Of a stretch of 64,000 nucleotides of DNA, positions 9,001 through 17,472 are shown piece by piece; position 1 is the stretch's first letter; every line of letters begins with the position of its first letter. The position numbers and the translations under genes were made by a program. The stretch comes from Streptomyces fradiae (GTDB taxonomy: Bacteria > Actinomycetota > Actinomycetes > Streptomycetales > Streptomycetaceae): assembly GCF_041270065.1 (NCBI RefSeq), contig NZ_CP065958.1:372001-436000 (forward strand), written 5' to 3'. Under the pieces are notes generated by a model that saw nothing but the letters and a program-made list of their open reading frames with translations, did not search any database and was not told the origin of the DNA.

Positions 9001-11139
9001 ATGACCGATGAGGAGCGGAACAGGCGCAGCGGCGAGATCGGGCCGACCGAGCGCCTGGCCATGAACCGCACCGGCAGTTTCGACTGGGATCTCGACACCG
9101 GAACCATCGATGTCGACGACGCGGGGCTGCTGGTCTTCGGCGTGGCGCCGGACGCGTTCGACGGGCGGCCGTCGACGCTCGTACAGGATCTGGACCCGGC
9201 GGAACGGACGCGCCTGGAGCGGGTGATCCGGGACGCGATCACCGGCGGCCGGTCCTCGTACACGGCCCATGTGCGCCTGGAGCGGGCCGACGGTACACCC
9301 CAATGGACGCATGTGCAGGCGCGGATCCTGCGCCGGGATTCGGGGATGGCGCACCGGATCGTGGGGATCGTGCGGGACGCGACGGCCGAGGTGACGCACT
9401 CGGCGTTCGTGCTCGATCTGGAGAAGCGGCGCGAGGCGCAGACGACGATCGTGGAGCGTACGACGCACGCGCTGTCGCGGGCGGTGACCGTGGACGACGT
9501 GACGGCCGCGCTGACCGGGCCCGGCGGGCTCGCGCGGCTCGGCGCGGAGGGTCTTGCGCTCGGTCTGGTGGAGCACGGTTCGCTCAATCTCATCGCGCTG
9601 ACCGGGGAATCCCTGGAGGCGTTCGAGGACTTCCGCAGCCGCCGGCTCGACCGGGGGCTGCCGCTCGCGGAGACGGTGCTGAGCGGCCGGCCGCGGTTCG
9701 TGCCCTCGTTCCTCAGCCTCGCGCAGGACTTCCCGGAGCTGGCCCCGTACGTGAACCGCATGCCGTTCCGGTCGGCCTGCTATCTGCCGCTGGTGGCGCA
9801 GGCCCGGTCGCTGGGCGGGATGGCGCTGTTCTACCGGCGCCGCAGCACCTTCAACGCCGACGAGCGCAATCTGCTGCTCGGTCTCGCGGCGATCGTGGCG
9901 CAGTCGCTGCAGCGGGCGATCCTCTTCGACGAGGAACGGGAGCTGGCGACGGGGCTGCAGGCCACGATGCTGCCGCGGCGGATCCCGGAGATCACCGGCG
10001 GCGAGATCGCGGTGCGCTATCACGCGGCGTGGAGCGGTCGGCAGGTCGGCGGCGACTGGTACGACGTGATCCCGCTGCCGCGCGGCCGGGTCGGCGTCGT
10101 GGTGGGCGACGTGCAGGGCCACGACACGCACGCCGCCGCGATCATGGGGCAGCTGCGGATCGCGCTGCGGGCGTACGCGGGCGAGGGCCACGCCCCGTCC
10201 ACGGTCCTGGCCCGGGCCTCCCGCTTCCTCGCGGAGCTGGACACCAACCGCTTCGCGACCTGCACCTACGCACAGGTGGATCTGGCCGGGGGCACGGTGC
10301 GCGGGGTGCGGGCCGGGCATCTGGGGCCGCTGATCCGGCACACCGACGGGCGGGTGGGACGGCCGAAGCTGCGCGGCGGGCTGCCGCTGGGCCTGGCGAC
10401 GGTCTTCGGCGACGAGGAGTTCCCGGAGACCCGGCTCGACCTGGTGCCGGGCGAGACGCTGGTGCTGTGCACGGACGGTCTGGTCGAGCAGCCCGGCACG
10501 GACATCGAGACGGGGCTGGCGGCGCTCGCGGAGGCGGTGGGCAGCGGGCCGCCGCAGGCGGAGGCGCTGGCCGACCATCTGTCGGAGCGGCTGTGGGAGC
10601 GGTGGGGTTCGGGCGACGACGTGGCGCTGCTTGTGCTGCGGCGCAGCCCGGACCCGGGCACGCCGAAGGCGCCGCGCATCCACCAGTACATCCACCAGGC
10701 CGACCCGCAGGGCCTGTCGGACGCGCGGGCGGCGGTGGGGCAGGCGCTTGTGGACTGGGGCATGCCCGAACTCGCCGACGACGCCGAGCTGTTGACGGGC
10801 GAGCTGCTGGTGAACGTGCTGCTGCACACGGAGGGCGGCGCGGTACTCACCCTGGAGGTGCTGCCCGAACCGGTGCGCCGGGTACGCCTGTCGGTGCAGG
10901 ACCGGTCGAGCGCCTGGCCGCGCCGCCGCACGCCCGGCGAGGCGGCGACCTCGGGACGCGGGCTGCTCCTGATGGACGCGATCGCCTCGCGGTGGGGCGT
11001 GGAGCCGCGTGGTGAGGGCAAGGCGGTCTGGTGCGAGATCGGGCCGGGCGCGGCGAACGGCAACGGAAACAGGCACGCGAGCGGGAACGGAAACGGGAAC
11101 GAAAGCCGTACGGCGAACGGTGCCACGGGCGGCCGGTAG
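9001..11139 (+). CDS. PAS-GAF-SpoIIE phosphatase-HATPase regulatory protein
   Basis: 712-residue multidomain switch protein. PAS domain about residues 15-125 (GSFDWDLDTGTIDVDD), GAF about 155-315, PP2C/SpoIIE phosphatase about 320-545 with metal-binding GGDWYD near 350, GDVQGHD near 370 and CTDGLVE near 489, then an RsbW/SpoIIAB-like ATPase about 570-700 (TGELLVNVLLHT and GRGLLLMDAI). It combines anti-anti-sigma phosphatase and anti-sigma kinase functions and probably controls a partner-switching sigma pathway in response to a small ligand or redox signal. The C-terminal tail is an Asn/Gly-rich repeat (NGNGNRHASGNGNGN). ATG at 9001 or 8992; the promoter must lie in the 80 bp shared with the SARP gene. 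No cognate STAS protein is adjacent. Confidence 0.9.
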   Translation: MTDEERNRRSGEIGPTERLAMNRTGSFDWDLDTGTIDVDDAGLLVFGVAPDAFDGRPSTLVQDLDPAERTRLERVIRDAITGGRSSYTAHVRLERADGTPQWTHVQARILRRDSGMAHRIVGIVRDATAEVTHSAFVLDLEKRREAQTTIVERTTHALSRAVTVDDVTAALTGPGGLARLGAEGLALGLVEHGSLNLIALTGESLEAFEDFRSRRLDRGLPLAETVLSGRPRFVPSFLSLAQDFPELAPYVNRMPFRSACYLPLVAQARSLGGMALFYRRRSTFNADERNLLLGLAAIVAQSLQRAILFDEERELATGLQATMLPRRIPEITGGEIAVRYHAAWSGRQVGGDWYDVIPLPRGRVGVVVGDVQGHDTHAAAIMGQLRIALRAYAGEGHAPSTVLARASRFLAELDTNRFATCTYAQVDLAGGTVRGVRAGHLGPLIRHTDGRVGRPKLRGGLPLGLATVFGDEEFPETRLDLVPGETLVLCTDGLVEQPGTDIETGLAALAEAVGSGPPQAEALADHLSERLWERWGSGDDVALLVLRRSPDPGTPKAPRIHQYIHQADPQGLSDARAAVGQALVDWGMPELADDAELLTGELLVNVLLHTEGGAVLTLEVLPEPVRRVRLSVQDRSSAWPRRRTPGEAATSGRGLLLMDAIASRWGVEPRGEGKAVWCEIGPGAANGNGNRHASGNGNGNESRTANGATGGR

Positions 11140-11171
11140 CGGGCCCGGGCGAGCGGAGGGCGGTGCGGGCG

Positions 11172-12182
11172 ATGGACCCGGTGGCGGCGCTGGAACGGAT
11201 CGCGTTCCTCCTGGAACGTTCACAGGCCCCGACCTATCGGGTACGGGCCTTCCGCACCGCGTCCGCCGCCGTCACCGCCCTCGGTGCGGAGGCGACCGCG
11301 GCACGCGCGGCGGCCGGCACCCTGGAGTCGGTCAAGGGCATCGGCCCGAAGACGGCGGCCGTGGTGCGCGAGGCGCTCGCCGGGCGGGTGCCCGAGTACC
11401 TGGAGCGCCTGGAGCGGGAGATCCCGGTGCCCGAGGCACAGGGCGGCGAGACGCTGCGGGCGGCGCTGCGCGGCGACTGCCACGTCCATTCGGACTGGTC
11501 GGACGGCGGCTCCACCATCGAGGACATGGGCCGCACCGCGGCCCGCATCGGCCACGCGTGGACGGTCCTCACGGACCACTCCCCCAGTCTGAAGGTCGCC
11601 CGCGGGCTCTCCCCGGACCGCCTGCGGGAGCAACTCGACGTGGTGGCCCGCCTCAACGAGGAGTGGGCGCCCTTCCGCCTCCTCACCGGCATCGAGTGCG
11701 ACATCCTGGAGGACGGCTCCCTCGACCAGGAGCCCGAGCTCCTCGGCCGGCTCGACCTGGTCGTCGGCTCGGTGCACTCCAAGCTCCGCATGGACTCCCG
11801 CGCCATGACGCGGCGCATGGAACGCGCCGTCCGCAACCCCCTGTTGGACGTCCTCGGCCACTGCACGGGCCGTCTGGTGAGCGGCGGCCGGCTGCGCCCC
11901 GAGTCGGATTTCGATGCGGAGCGGATCTTCGCCGCCTGCGCGGAGTCCGGCACGGCCGTCGAGATCAACAGCCGCCCCGAACGCCTCGACCCGCCACGGC
12001 GGTTGCTGCGCCGGGCGGTCGCCGCCGGTGTCCACTTCGCGATCGACACGGACGCCCACGCCCCGGGCCAGCTGGAGTGGCAGATCCTCGGCTGCGCGCG
12101 GGCGGAGGAGTGCGGGGTGCCCGCGGAGCGGGTCATCAACACATGGGACGTGGAGGCGCTGTTGGCGTGGACGCGGGAGTGA
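11172..12182 (+). CDS. PHP domain-containing protein (PolX-like HhH plus PHP)
   Basis: 336-residue protein. The N-terminal ~85 residues resemble the DNA polymerase X helical domain with a helix-hairpin-helix (VKGIGPKTAAVV). Residues about 100-330 form a PHP metallo-phosphoesterase: DCHVHSDWSDG, VLTDHS, GSVHSKLRM and DTDAHAPGQL supply the metal-binding His/Asp residues. The nucleotidyltransferase palm is absent, so this is the stand-alone form common in actinobacteria; it may be a DNA-associated nuclease or phosphatase. The start ATG at 11172 has GGAGGG 11 bases upstream; a GTG at 11163 is too close to that site. It follows the SpoIIE gene by 32 bp and may be co-transcribed. Confidence 0.88.
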   Translation: MDPVAALERIAFLLERSQAPTYRVRAFRTASAAVTALGAEATAARAAAGTLESVKGIGPKTAAVVREALAGRVPEYLERLEREIPVPEAQGGETLRAALRGDCHVHSDWSDGGSTIEDMGRTAARIGHAWTVLTDHSPSLKVARGLSPDRLREQLDVVARLNEEWAPFRLLTGIECDILEDGSLDQEPELLGRLDLVVGSVHSKLRMDSRAMTRRMERAVRNPLLDVLGHCTGRLVSGGRLRPESDFDAERIFAACAESGTAVEINSRPERLDPPRRLLRRAVAAGVHFAIDTDAHAPGQLEWQILGCARAEECGVPAERVINTWDVEALLAWTRE

Positions 12183-12225
12183 CGGCGGACCCCGCCCGGG
12201 CAGGAACGTACGGTCCGTCAGGCGC

Positions 12226-13617
12226 TCAGGCGCGCTGCCAGACCGTGGTGACGTTGCAGAACTCGCGGATGCCGTGGCCGGAGAGCTCCCGCCCGTAGCC
12301 CGAGCGCTTGACGCCGCCGAAGGGCAGGGCGGGGTGGGAGGCGGTCATGCCGTTGACGAAGACGCCGCCCGCCTCCAGGTCCCGTACGAAGAAGGCGATG
12401 TCCTCGTCCCGGCGGGTCCAGACGTTGGAACTCAGCCCGAAGGGAGAGTCGTTGGCGACGGTGACTGCCTCCTCGATGTCGGCGACCGGGTAGAGGGTGG
12501 CGACCGGGCCGAAGGTCTCCTCGCGGTGGACGCGCATCTCGGGGGTGATGGCGGTGAGGACGGTGGGGCGGTAGAACCAGCCGCGGGGCAGCTCGGGCGG
12601 GCGGCCGCCGCCGCACAGGACGGTGGCGCCCTTGTTCACGGCGTCGTCGACGAGGGCTTCGAGGTCGGTGCGGCCCTGCTCGGTGGCGAGCGGGCCGACG
12701 TCGGTGTCGTCGTCGAGGGGGTCGCCGACGGTGAGGGAGTTCATGGCGGCGGTGAAGCGCTCGGCGAAGTCGTCGTAGACGTCCCGGTGGACGATGAAGC
12801 GCTTGGCGGCGATGCAGGACTGCCCGTTGTTCTGTACGCGCGCGGTGACCGCGGTCTTCACGGCGCGGGGCAGATCGGCGGAGGGCATGACGATGTACGG
12901 GTCGCTGCCGCCGAGCTCCAGGACGGTCTTCTTGACCTCGTCGCCGGCGATGGCGGCGACGGAGCGGCCGGCGGGCTCGCTGCCGGTGAGGGTCGCGGCG
13001 GCGATCCGCGGGTCGCGCAGGACGCCCTCGACGGCGCCGGCGCCGATCAGGAGGGTCTGGAAGCAGCCGTCGGGGAAGCCGGCGCGGTGGAAGAGGTTGC
13101 CGAGGTAGAGGGCGGTCTGCGGCACGTTGGAGGCGTGCTTGAGCAGACCGGTGTTGCCGGCCATGAGCGCGGGCGCGGCGAACCGGATGACCTGCCAGAG
13201 CGGGAAGTTCCACGGCATGACGGCGAGGACGGTGCCGAGCGGCCGGTAGTGCACCCGGGCGCGGTCGGCGCCGGAGTCCTGGACGTCGTGGTCGGCGGGG
13301 TGCTCGTCGGCGAGCAGCGCCTCGGCGTGGTCGGCGTACCAGCGCATGGTCCTGGCGCACTTGGCGGCCTCGGCGCGGGCGGCGACGATCGGTTTGCCCA
13401 TCTCGGTCGTCATGGTGCGGGCGATGTCCTCGGCGTCCTCGTCGAGGAGCGACGCGGCGGCCCGCATCAGCCGGGCGCGCTCGGCGAAGGGGGTGGTGCG
13501 GTACTGGCGGTACGCCTCGTGGGCGGCGTCGATCCGGCGCTCGACCTCGGCGGGCCCGTGGGCCTCGTACGTCCGCAGCGTCTCGCCGGTCGCCGGGTTC
13601 ACGGTGGCGATGCCCAT
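12226..13617 (-). CDS. NAD(P)-dependent aldehyde dehydrogenase (succinate-semialdehyde type)
   Basis: 463-residue aldehyde dehydrogenase. Catalytic Glu234 lies in LELGGSDPY and catalytic Cys268 in NNGQSCIAAKR; cofactor-site blocks MPWNFPLWQVIRF (134-146) and TGSEPAGRSV (211-220) are intact, and the C-terminus has PFGGVKRSGYGRE. The closest named family is GabD/Sad succinate-semialdehyde dehydrogenase, but substrate assignment within this family is uncertain. The ATG at 13617 is preceded by AGGAGGAG. It is a single gene convergent with the PHP gene (44 bp between stops) and not next to a GABA aminotransferase. Confidence 0.88.
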   Translation of the reverse strand: MGIATVNPATGETLRTYEAHGPAEVERRIDAAHEAYRQYRTTPFAERARLMRAAASLLDEDAEDIARTMTTEMGKPIVAARAEAAKCARTMRWYADHAEALLADEHPADHDVQDSGADRARVHYRPLGTVLAVMPWNFPLWQVIRFAAPALMAGNTGLLKHASNVPQTALYLGNLFHRAGFPDGCFQTLLIGAGAVEGVLRDPRIAAATLTGSEPAGRSVAAIAGDEVKKTVLELGGSDPYIVMPSADLPRAVKTAVTARVQNNGQSCIAAKRFIVHRDVYDDFAERFTAAMNSLTVGDPLDDDTDVGPLATEQGRTDLEALVDDAVNKGATVLCGGGRPPELPRGWFYRPTVLTAITPEMRVHREETFGPVATLYPVADIEEAVTVANDSPFGLSSNVWTRRDEDIAFFVRDLEAGGVFVNGMTASHPALPFGGVKRSGYGRELSGHGIREFCNVTTVWQRA

Positions 13618-13797
13618 GTCGTCTCCTCCTGAGCTGGAGTCCCGCGCGCGAATCTCCCCACCCGTCACGCTTGCGCGGCCGGGCGCGGGCCGCAAATCGG
13701 GGCGGGGCGGCGGGGTGACCGCCGGACCGGCTCCGGGGGCCGCCGCTCCCGCCCGCCGCCGTCTCCCGCGGCTGCTCAGCCGCTGCTCAGTGCCCGG

Positions 13798-14475
13798 TCA
13801 GCGGCCTGCGACCCAGCGCAGGGCGCCGTCGAGGTGGGCACGGAAGACGGGGTCCGCGTACGCCTCGGTGGCGTGGCCGAGCGCGGTGAAGAGGATCCGT
13901 CCGTGGCCGGGCGCCGCCTCGCGGCACCACACCAGGGGGTGGTCGGCGCCGAGGGTACCGCCCTCGTAAGTGGTCTCGTCGGCGCCGGCAAGGACGTGGA
14001 CGCCCGCGTCCCGCGGGTGGCTGCTGTACTCGTACCACTCGTCGGTGCGGTCCCAGCGCTCCGGCAGCGGGGCGGTCGCCGGGTGGGCGGGGTCCTCGAC
14101 GAGGACGGTGCCGGGCTGGAGCGGCGGGTGGCCGGTGAAGCGGGTGCCGAGGAGTTCGCCGTAGAACGGCCAGTCGGGTTCGGCGTTGGCGGCGGCGTGC
14201 ACGACGAGGAGCCCGCCCCCGCCCCGTACGTACGCCTCGAAGGCGGCCCGGCCCGCGTCGGTGAGGACGGTGCCGGTGGTGGAGAGCAGCACGACGGCGG
14301 CACAGCGGGCGAGCCGGCCGGGGGCGAAGGCGGCGGGGTCCTCGGTGGTCTCGGGGGCGAGGCCGGCGGCGGTGGCGAGTTCGGCGAGCGCGGCGGCGCC
14401 GGCGGGGATGGAGTCGTGGCGGTAGCCGGCGGTACGGGCGTAGACGAGGACGTCCGTGGCGGTGCTGCGGGGCAC
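13798..14475 (-). CDS. ThuA domain-containing protein
   Basis: 225-residue ThuA/class I glutamine-amidotransferase-like fold protein: VLVYARTAGYRHDSIPAG at the N-terminus, GGGGLLVVHAAANAE in the middle and EWYEYSSHPRD then GRILFTALGHATEAYADP in the C-terminal half, all typical of ThuA. Such proteins act in sugar (trehalose, glucoside) metabolism, often as 3-keto-sugar hydrolases or isomerases, but this one has no sugar-gene neighbours. The GTG at 14475 has a near-perfect AGGGGGAGG site eight bases upstream, which decides the start. No signal peptide is seen. Confidence 0.88.
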   Translation of the reverse strand: MPRSTATDVLVYARTAGYRHDSIPAGAAALAELATAAGLAPETTEDPAAFAPGRLARCAAVVLLSTTGTVLTDAGRAAFEAYVRGGGGLLVVHAAANAEPDWPFYGELLGTRFTGHPPLQPGTVLVEDPAHPATAPLPERWDRTDEWYEYSSHPRDAGVHVLAGADETTYEGGTLGADHPLVWCREAAPGHGRILFTALGHATEAYADPVFRAHLDGALRWVAGR

Positions 14476-14642
14476 GTGGGCCCTCCCCCTGGTGGCGTGG
14501 TGGTCGCGTGGTGTGCGGCCGGGGCCGGTAAAGCCCGACCCGGCGCGGCCCGGTCCGGCCCGGAAAGCGCTTGCCGCACGGCCGGACCGTAGCCAGCGAA
14601 AAGCGCGCGACGCAAGGCCGGCCGCCACGGCAGACTGCGGCG

Positions 14643-15473
14643 ATGGACCTCCTGCCCCGGCCGCGCCGCGCCCTCGCCCATGTCTCCGCCCTGGCCACCG
14701 GCGCCGTGGCCGCGCCCGCGCCGCGCGTGACGCTCAACTTCCACCCCACCTTCCTCGACCGGCTGGCCGAGGACGGCGTGTACCGCTCCCAGTTCGTCAC
14801 CGGCACCAGCAACGGCGGGCTGACCGCGCACCCCGGCGGGGACCGGTGGCGGTGGGAGAGCCGGATCTTCGGCGGCGCGTACGACGCCGCCCCGGCGCAC
14901 GAGCGCCCCGTGTACGGCGCGCTCGACCACCGGGGCCGCCCCTACGGAGCCGCGCCGCGCTTCGGCTCGGCGCATCTGCGGCTGACCGCCGGCACGCTGG
15001 CCCGCACCACCTTCTGCTACCCGGACAGCGTCCTCGAACCGACGGACTTCGGCGTCGCCGAGCGCACGGCCGCCCTGATCGCGCTGGCCCTCGCCGACGA
15101 CCAGGACGCGCTCGACGACTACGTCGAGGCCCAGGTGCACGGCCCGGTCGAGCTCGGCCGGGACGTGGAGGCCCTTGTCCTCGACCCGTCCTTCCGCGGT
15201 ACGGAGGTGGAGGCCGCCGCCCGCGCGCTGCCGTGCCCGGTGGAGTGGCACGGCGGCTTCCGGCTGACGGTCGACGAACTGCGCCGGCACCCCGGCTACC
15301 GCGGCCCCGAGTTCGTCGAACTGGGCGCCGCGATCGCCGAGGACGGCCGGCTCGACCCGCGCATCGTCCAGTCGGCCGCCGAGTCGGGCCGGCACGACCG
15401 GCAGGCGGTGAAGCGGGTCTGGCACCTGCTCGCCCGGTTCGGGGCGCCGGAGACCGAGGAGGCGACCCGCTAG
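14643..15473 (+). CDS. DUF3626 domain-containing protein
   Basis: 276-residue protein of the DUF3626 family: VTLNFHPTFLDRLAEDGVYRSQF followed by GTSNGGLTAHPGGDRWRWE, then YGALDHRGRPYGAAPRFGSAH. The family has no established biochemical role; the pattern resembles a toxin or ADP-ribosyltransferase-like fold, which is inference. The start ATG at 14643 is 168 bp from the divergent ThuA start. Its TAG stop overlaps the TAG stop of the convergent gene at 15470, so the two stop codons share bases. Confidence 0.8.
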   Translation: MDLLPRPRRALAHVSALATGAVAAPAPRVTLNFHPTFLDRLAEDGVYRSQFVTGTSNGGLTAHPGGDRWRWESRIFGGAYDAAPAHERPVYGALDHRGRPYGAAPRFGSAHLRLTAGTLARTTFCYPDSVLEPTDFGVAERTAALIALALADDQDALDDYVEAQVHGPVELGRDVEALVLDPSFRGTEVEAAARALPCPVEWHGGFRLTVDELRRHPGYRGPEFVELGAAIAEDGRLDPRIVQSAAESGRHDRQAVKRVWHLLARFGAPETEEATR

Positions 15474-15832
15474 GCGGCGATGCGCCCCTGGTCACCCGTG
15501 TGGTCCGTGTGGTCCGTGTGCTCCTGCCGGTGGGCCTGATCGGCCCGGACCAGGGTGCAGACACCGTCGACGCATTCGCGCCGCAGACGGTCGCGGGAGA
15601 GCGTCTGCACCAGGCCGACCGCCCAGCAGGTCGGGCAGCCGCGGAAGGCGATCAGGCTCAGCGGGGCCGCGAGCAGCACGAGCGGGCCGAGCGTGGGCAC
15701 CAGGGCGATCGGTACGGCGATCAGGCCGAGGCCGAGGGCGCCGCGGGCCAGGTGGCGCGGGACGGAGCTGCTCGCGTAGCTGCGCTCCGCCGGCTTCGCC
15801 GGGGTGGGGGTGCGGGTGGGGGTGGTGGTCAC
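15470..15832 (-). CDS. two-helix membrane protein with Cys pairs, coupled to ECF sigma factor
   Basis: 120-residue protein. After a Thr/Pro-rich N-terminus, two hydrophobic stretches (GALGLGLIAVPIALVPTLG and PLVLLAAPLSLIAF, about residues 31-62) form one hairpin or two short membrane helices. A cysteine-rich C-terminal part follows with CPTC (about 66-69) and CVDGVC (about 87-92), then a His-rich tail (HRQEHTDHTDHTGDQ). The GTG start overlaps the sigma-factor stop as GTGA, so translation is coupled, and a GAAGGAGG site precedes it. Coupling to an ECF sigma factor suggests a membrane regulator or sensor; the Cys and His residues could bind metal or respond to thiol oxidation. This is inference; no classical zinc anti-sigma motif is present. 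Confidence 0.8.
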   Translation of the reverse strand: MTTTPTRTPTPAKPAERSYASSSVPRHLARGALGLGLIAVPIALVPTLGPLVLLAAPLSLIAFRGCPTCWAVGLVQTLSRDRLRRECVDGVCTLVRADQAHRQEHTDHTDHTGDQGRIAA

Positions 15833-16434
15833 GGGCGTCGTCCTCCTTCACGGAGCGCTTCACGGTGTGATGCAGGGTGTGCTTCACGGGGCGGGGCGAG
15901 GGAGCCGCGCAGGGTCGTACGGGCCCGGTGCAGCCGGGACTTCATGGCCGGGGTGGTCAGGCCGAGGGCGCGGGCGACGGTCTTGCCCGGCAGACCCTGG
16001 AGGTCGCGCAGGATCAGGACCCGCCGCAGGTCCTCGGGCAGGGCGCCGATCGCGGCCGCGATCCGCTCCACCTCAAGGGCCTGCAGCGCCGCCTCCTCGG
16101 CCGACGGCTCGGCGCACTCCTCCGGTTCGGACGGCGGCAGCTCGCCGCGCCGGGCGAGCTGCCGCACCTGCCGGAGGCATTCGTGCCGCACGATCCGGAA
16201 CATCCAGGAGGCGAGCGCGCCCGTGGCCCGCAGGGTGCCGATCTTCCGGTAGAGGACGATCAGCGCCTCCTGCGCCGCGTCCTCCGCGTCCTGCGGCGAG
16301 GCGCAGAGCGTCCGGGCGAACTTCCGTACGTGCGGCTGCGATTCCCTGACGACCGTGGTGAGCGAACCGACGTCGCCGTCCTGGGCGGCCCTGATCAGGC
16401 GCTCGTCGGGCCAGCTGTAGGCCGCTCTGCTCAT
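15829..16434 (-). CDS. ECF-type RNA polymerase sigma factor
   Basis: 201-residue sigma-70 family extracytoplasmic-function factor. Region 2 spans about residues 12-85 (CASPQDAEDAAQEALIVLY and ASWMFRIVRHECLR), and region 4 about 120-180 (LPEDLRRVLILRDLQGL then ARALGLTTPAMKSRLHRAR). The ATG at 16434 has a GGGGAAG ribosome site. It is the middle gene of a three-gene unit with the 30-residue membrane peptide upstream and the Cys-rich membrane protein downstream (GTGA overlap). No consensus autoregulatory promoter could be identified by eye. Confidence 0.92.
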   Translation of the reverse strand: MSRAAYSWPDERLIRAAQDGDVGSLTTVVRESQPHVRKFARTLCASPQDAEDAAQEALIVLYRKIGTLRATGALASWMFRIVRHECLRQVRQLARRGELPPSEPEECAEPSAEEAALQALEVERIAAAIGALPEDLRRVLILRDLQGLPGKTVARALGLTTPAMKSRLHRARTTLRGSLAPPREAHPASHREALREGGRRP

Positions 16435-16468
16435 GTCTTCCCCATCCCCCTCGCGCTCCGGATCGGCG

Positions 16469-16561
16469 TCATCGGTTCGCACGCTTCCTGCGCTGCGTCA
16501 GGTGCCAGGTGCAGGCCCCCATGAGCAGAACGCCGATCACCACGATGCCCGCGATCATCAT
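16469..16561 (-). CDS. 30-residue single-pass membrane peptide
   Basis: Short reading frame MMIAGIVVIGVLLMGACTWH followed by a strongly basic tail (LTQRRKRANR). It is one hydrophobic helix with a positive C-terminus, so N-out/C-in insertion is predicted; the Cys at position 17 follows L-M-G-A and could in principle be lipidated. A ribosome site GGAG lies 9 bases before the first ATG. It ends 34 bp before the sigma factor start on the same strand and is probably the first gene of that operon. Too short for family recognition. Confidence 0.6.
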   Translation of the reverse strand: MMIAGIVVIGVLLMGACTWHLTQRRKRANR

Positions 16562-16657
16562 CTGCTTTTCTCCGTCCTCCGGGCCGGCCCGAGCGGCCGG
16601 CTGTGTGGACAAGAGGCGGGCGGACCCGAAAAGGATTCACCGGGGTTCTACGGGCGG

Positions 16658-17290
16658 TCAGGCGCCGTCCCGCGCGGCGCCGCCCTCCGGCCGGGTGAGG
16701 GCTGCGAGGAGCGGGGCCAGGAAGTCCCGTTCGAGGGTGCCGGGCGGCAGGGCGTCGGGTTCGACATAGCTCTGCGCGAGGCCGCCCTCGCGCAGGGCGA
16801 CCACGAGCCGGGCGAACCGGTCGGTGTCCACGGTGAGTTCGCGTCCCGAGCGGCGTACGACGAGCTCGATGCCACGGGCGAGTTCGGCGCGCAGCCGGGC
16901 GTCGTGCCGGGCGAGCGCCCGGGCGGCCTGCGGGTCGCGGATGGCGTGCAGGGTGAATTCCATGCTCACCAGGTACCAGTCGCGTTCGTCCGGCTCGACC
17001 CGCGAGGCGAGTTCGGCGAGCTGTTCCAGGGTGTAGTCCTCGGGCGCGAGCGTGTCGATCTCTTCGGCGAGGCGGCGCACGATCCGTTCGCCGTGCTCGT
17101 CGAAGAGGGCGAGGAAGAGCTCTTCCTTGCTGGCGAAGTTCGAGTAGTAGGCGCCGCGCGTGAAGCCGGCACGCTCACAGATCTGCTCGATGGACGTCGC
17201 GTGGAAGCCGTGCTCGGCGAAGGTCTCCAGGGCCGCCCGCAACAGGGCCGCGCGGGTGCGCGGCCGGCGCTTGGTGACACCTTTCGGCAC
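16658..17290 (-). CDS. TetR family transcriptional regulator
   Basis: 210-residue TetR repressor. The helix-turn-helix is at residues about 8-55 (RTRAALLRAALETFAEHGF, then TSIEQICERAGFTRGAYYSNF), followed by an all-helical ligand domain. The GTG start at 17290 is fixed by a strong AAGGAGG site. Its promoter region contains four copies of an 11-bp tandem repeat immediately upstream. It is divergent from the FHA-ABC transporter gene (182 bp), which is its most likely target; the ligand is unknown. Confidence 0.9.
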   Translation of the reverse strand: MPKGVTKRRPRTRAALLRAALETFAEHGFHATSIEQICERAGFTRGAYYSNFASKEELFLALFDEHGERIVRRLAEEIDTLAPEDYTLEQLAELASRVEPDERDWYLVSMEFTLHAIRDPQAARALARHDARLRAELARGIELVVRRSGRELTVDTDRFARLVVALREGGLAQSYVEPDALPPGTLERDFLAPLLAALTRPEGGAARDGA

Positions 17291-17301
17291 GGGTGCTTCC
17301 T

Positions 17302-17345
17302 CCTTCTCGAGCCCTTCTCGGGACCTTCTCGGGACCTTCTCGGGA
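17302..17345. repeat. 11-bp tandem repeat in the TetR promoter region
   Basis: Four head-to-tail copies of CCTTCTCGGGA (17302, 17313, 17324, 17335); the first copy reads CCTTCTCGAGC and the last three are identical. On the minus strand each reads TCCCGAGAAGG. The 11-bp period places each copy on about the same face of the helix, 12-55 bp before the TetR start codon and within its leader or promoter. Confidence 0.85.
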
Positions 17346-17472
17346 CCGTGTGCGCCCCGCCCCGGGCCGGTCGGCCGCCCACGATACCGGCGCGGCTCCG
17401 CACGGCCGCTCGGGGCTCGTGCCCCCGGTGCTCGCCCGGGCACGCGGCGGCCCGCGACGTTAAGATTCACGC

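Noticed and set aside
5501..12182. A secondary-metabolite cluster around the SARP regulator
   Set aside because: No synthase, tailoring or transport genes lie nearby; the regulator is probably an orphan.
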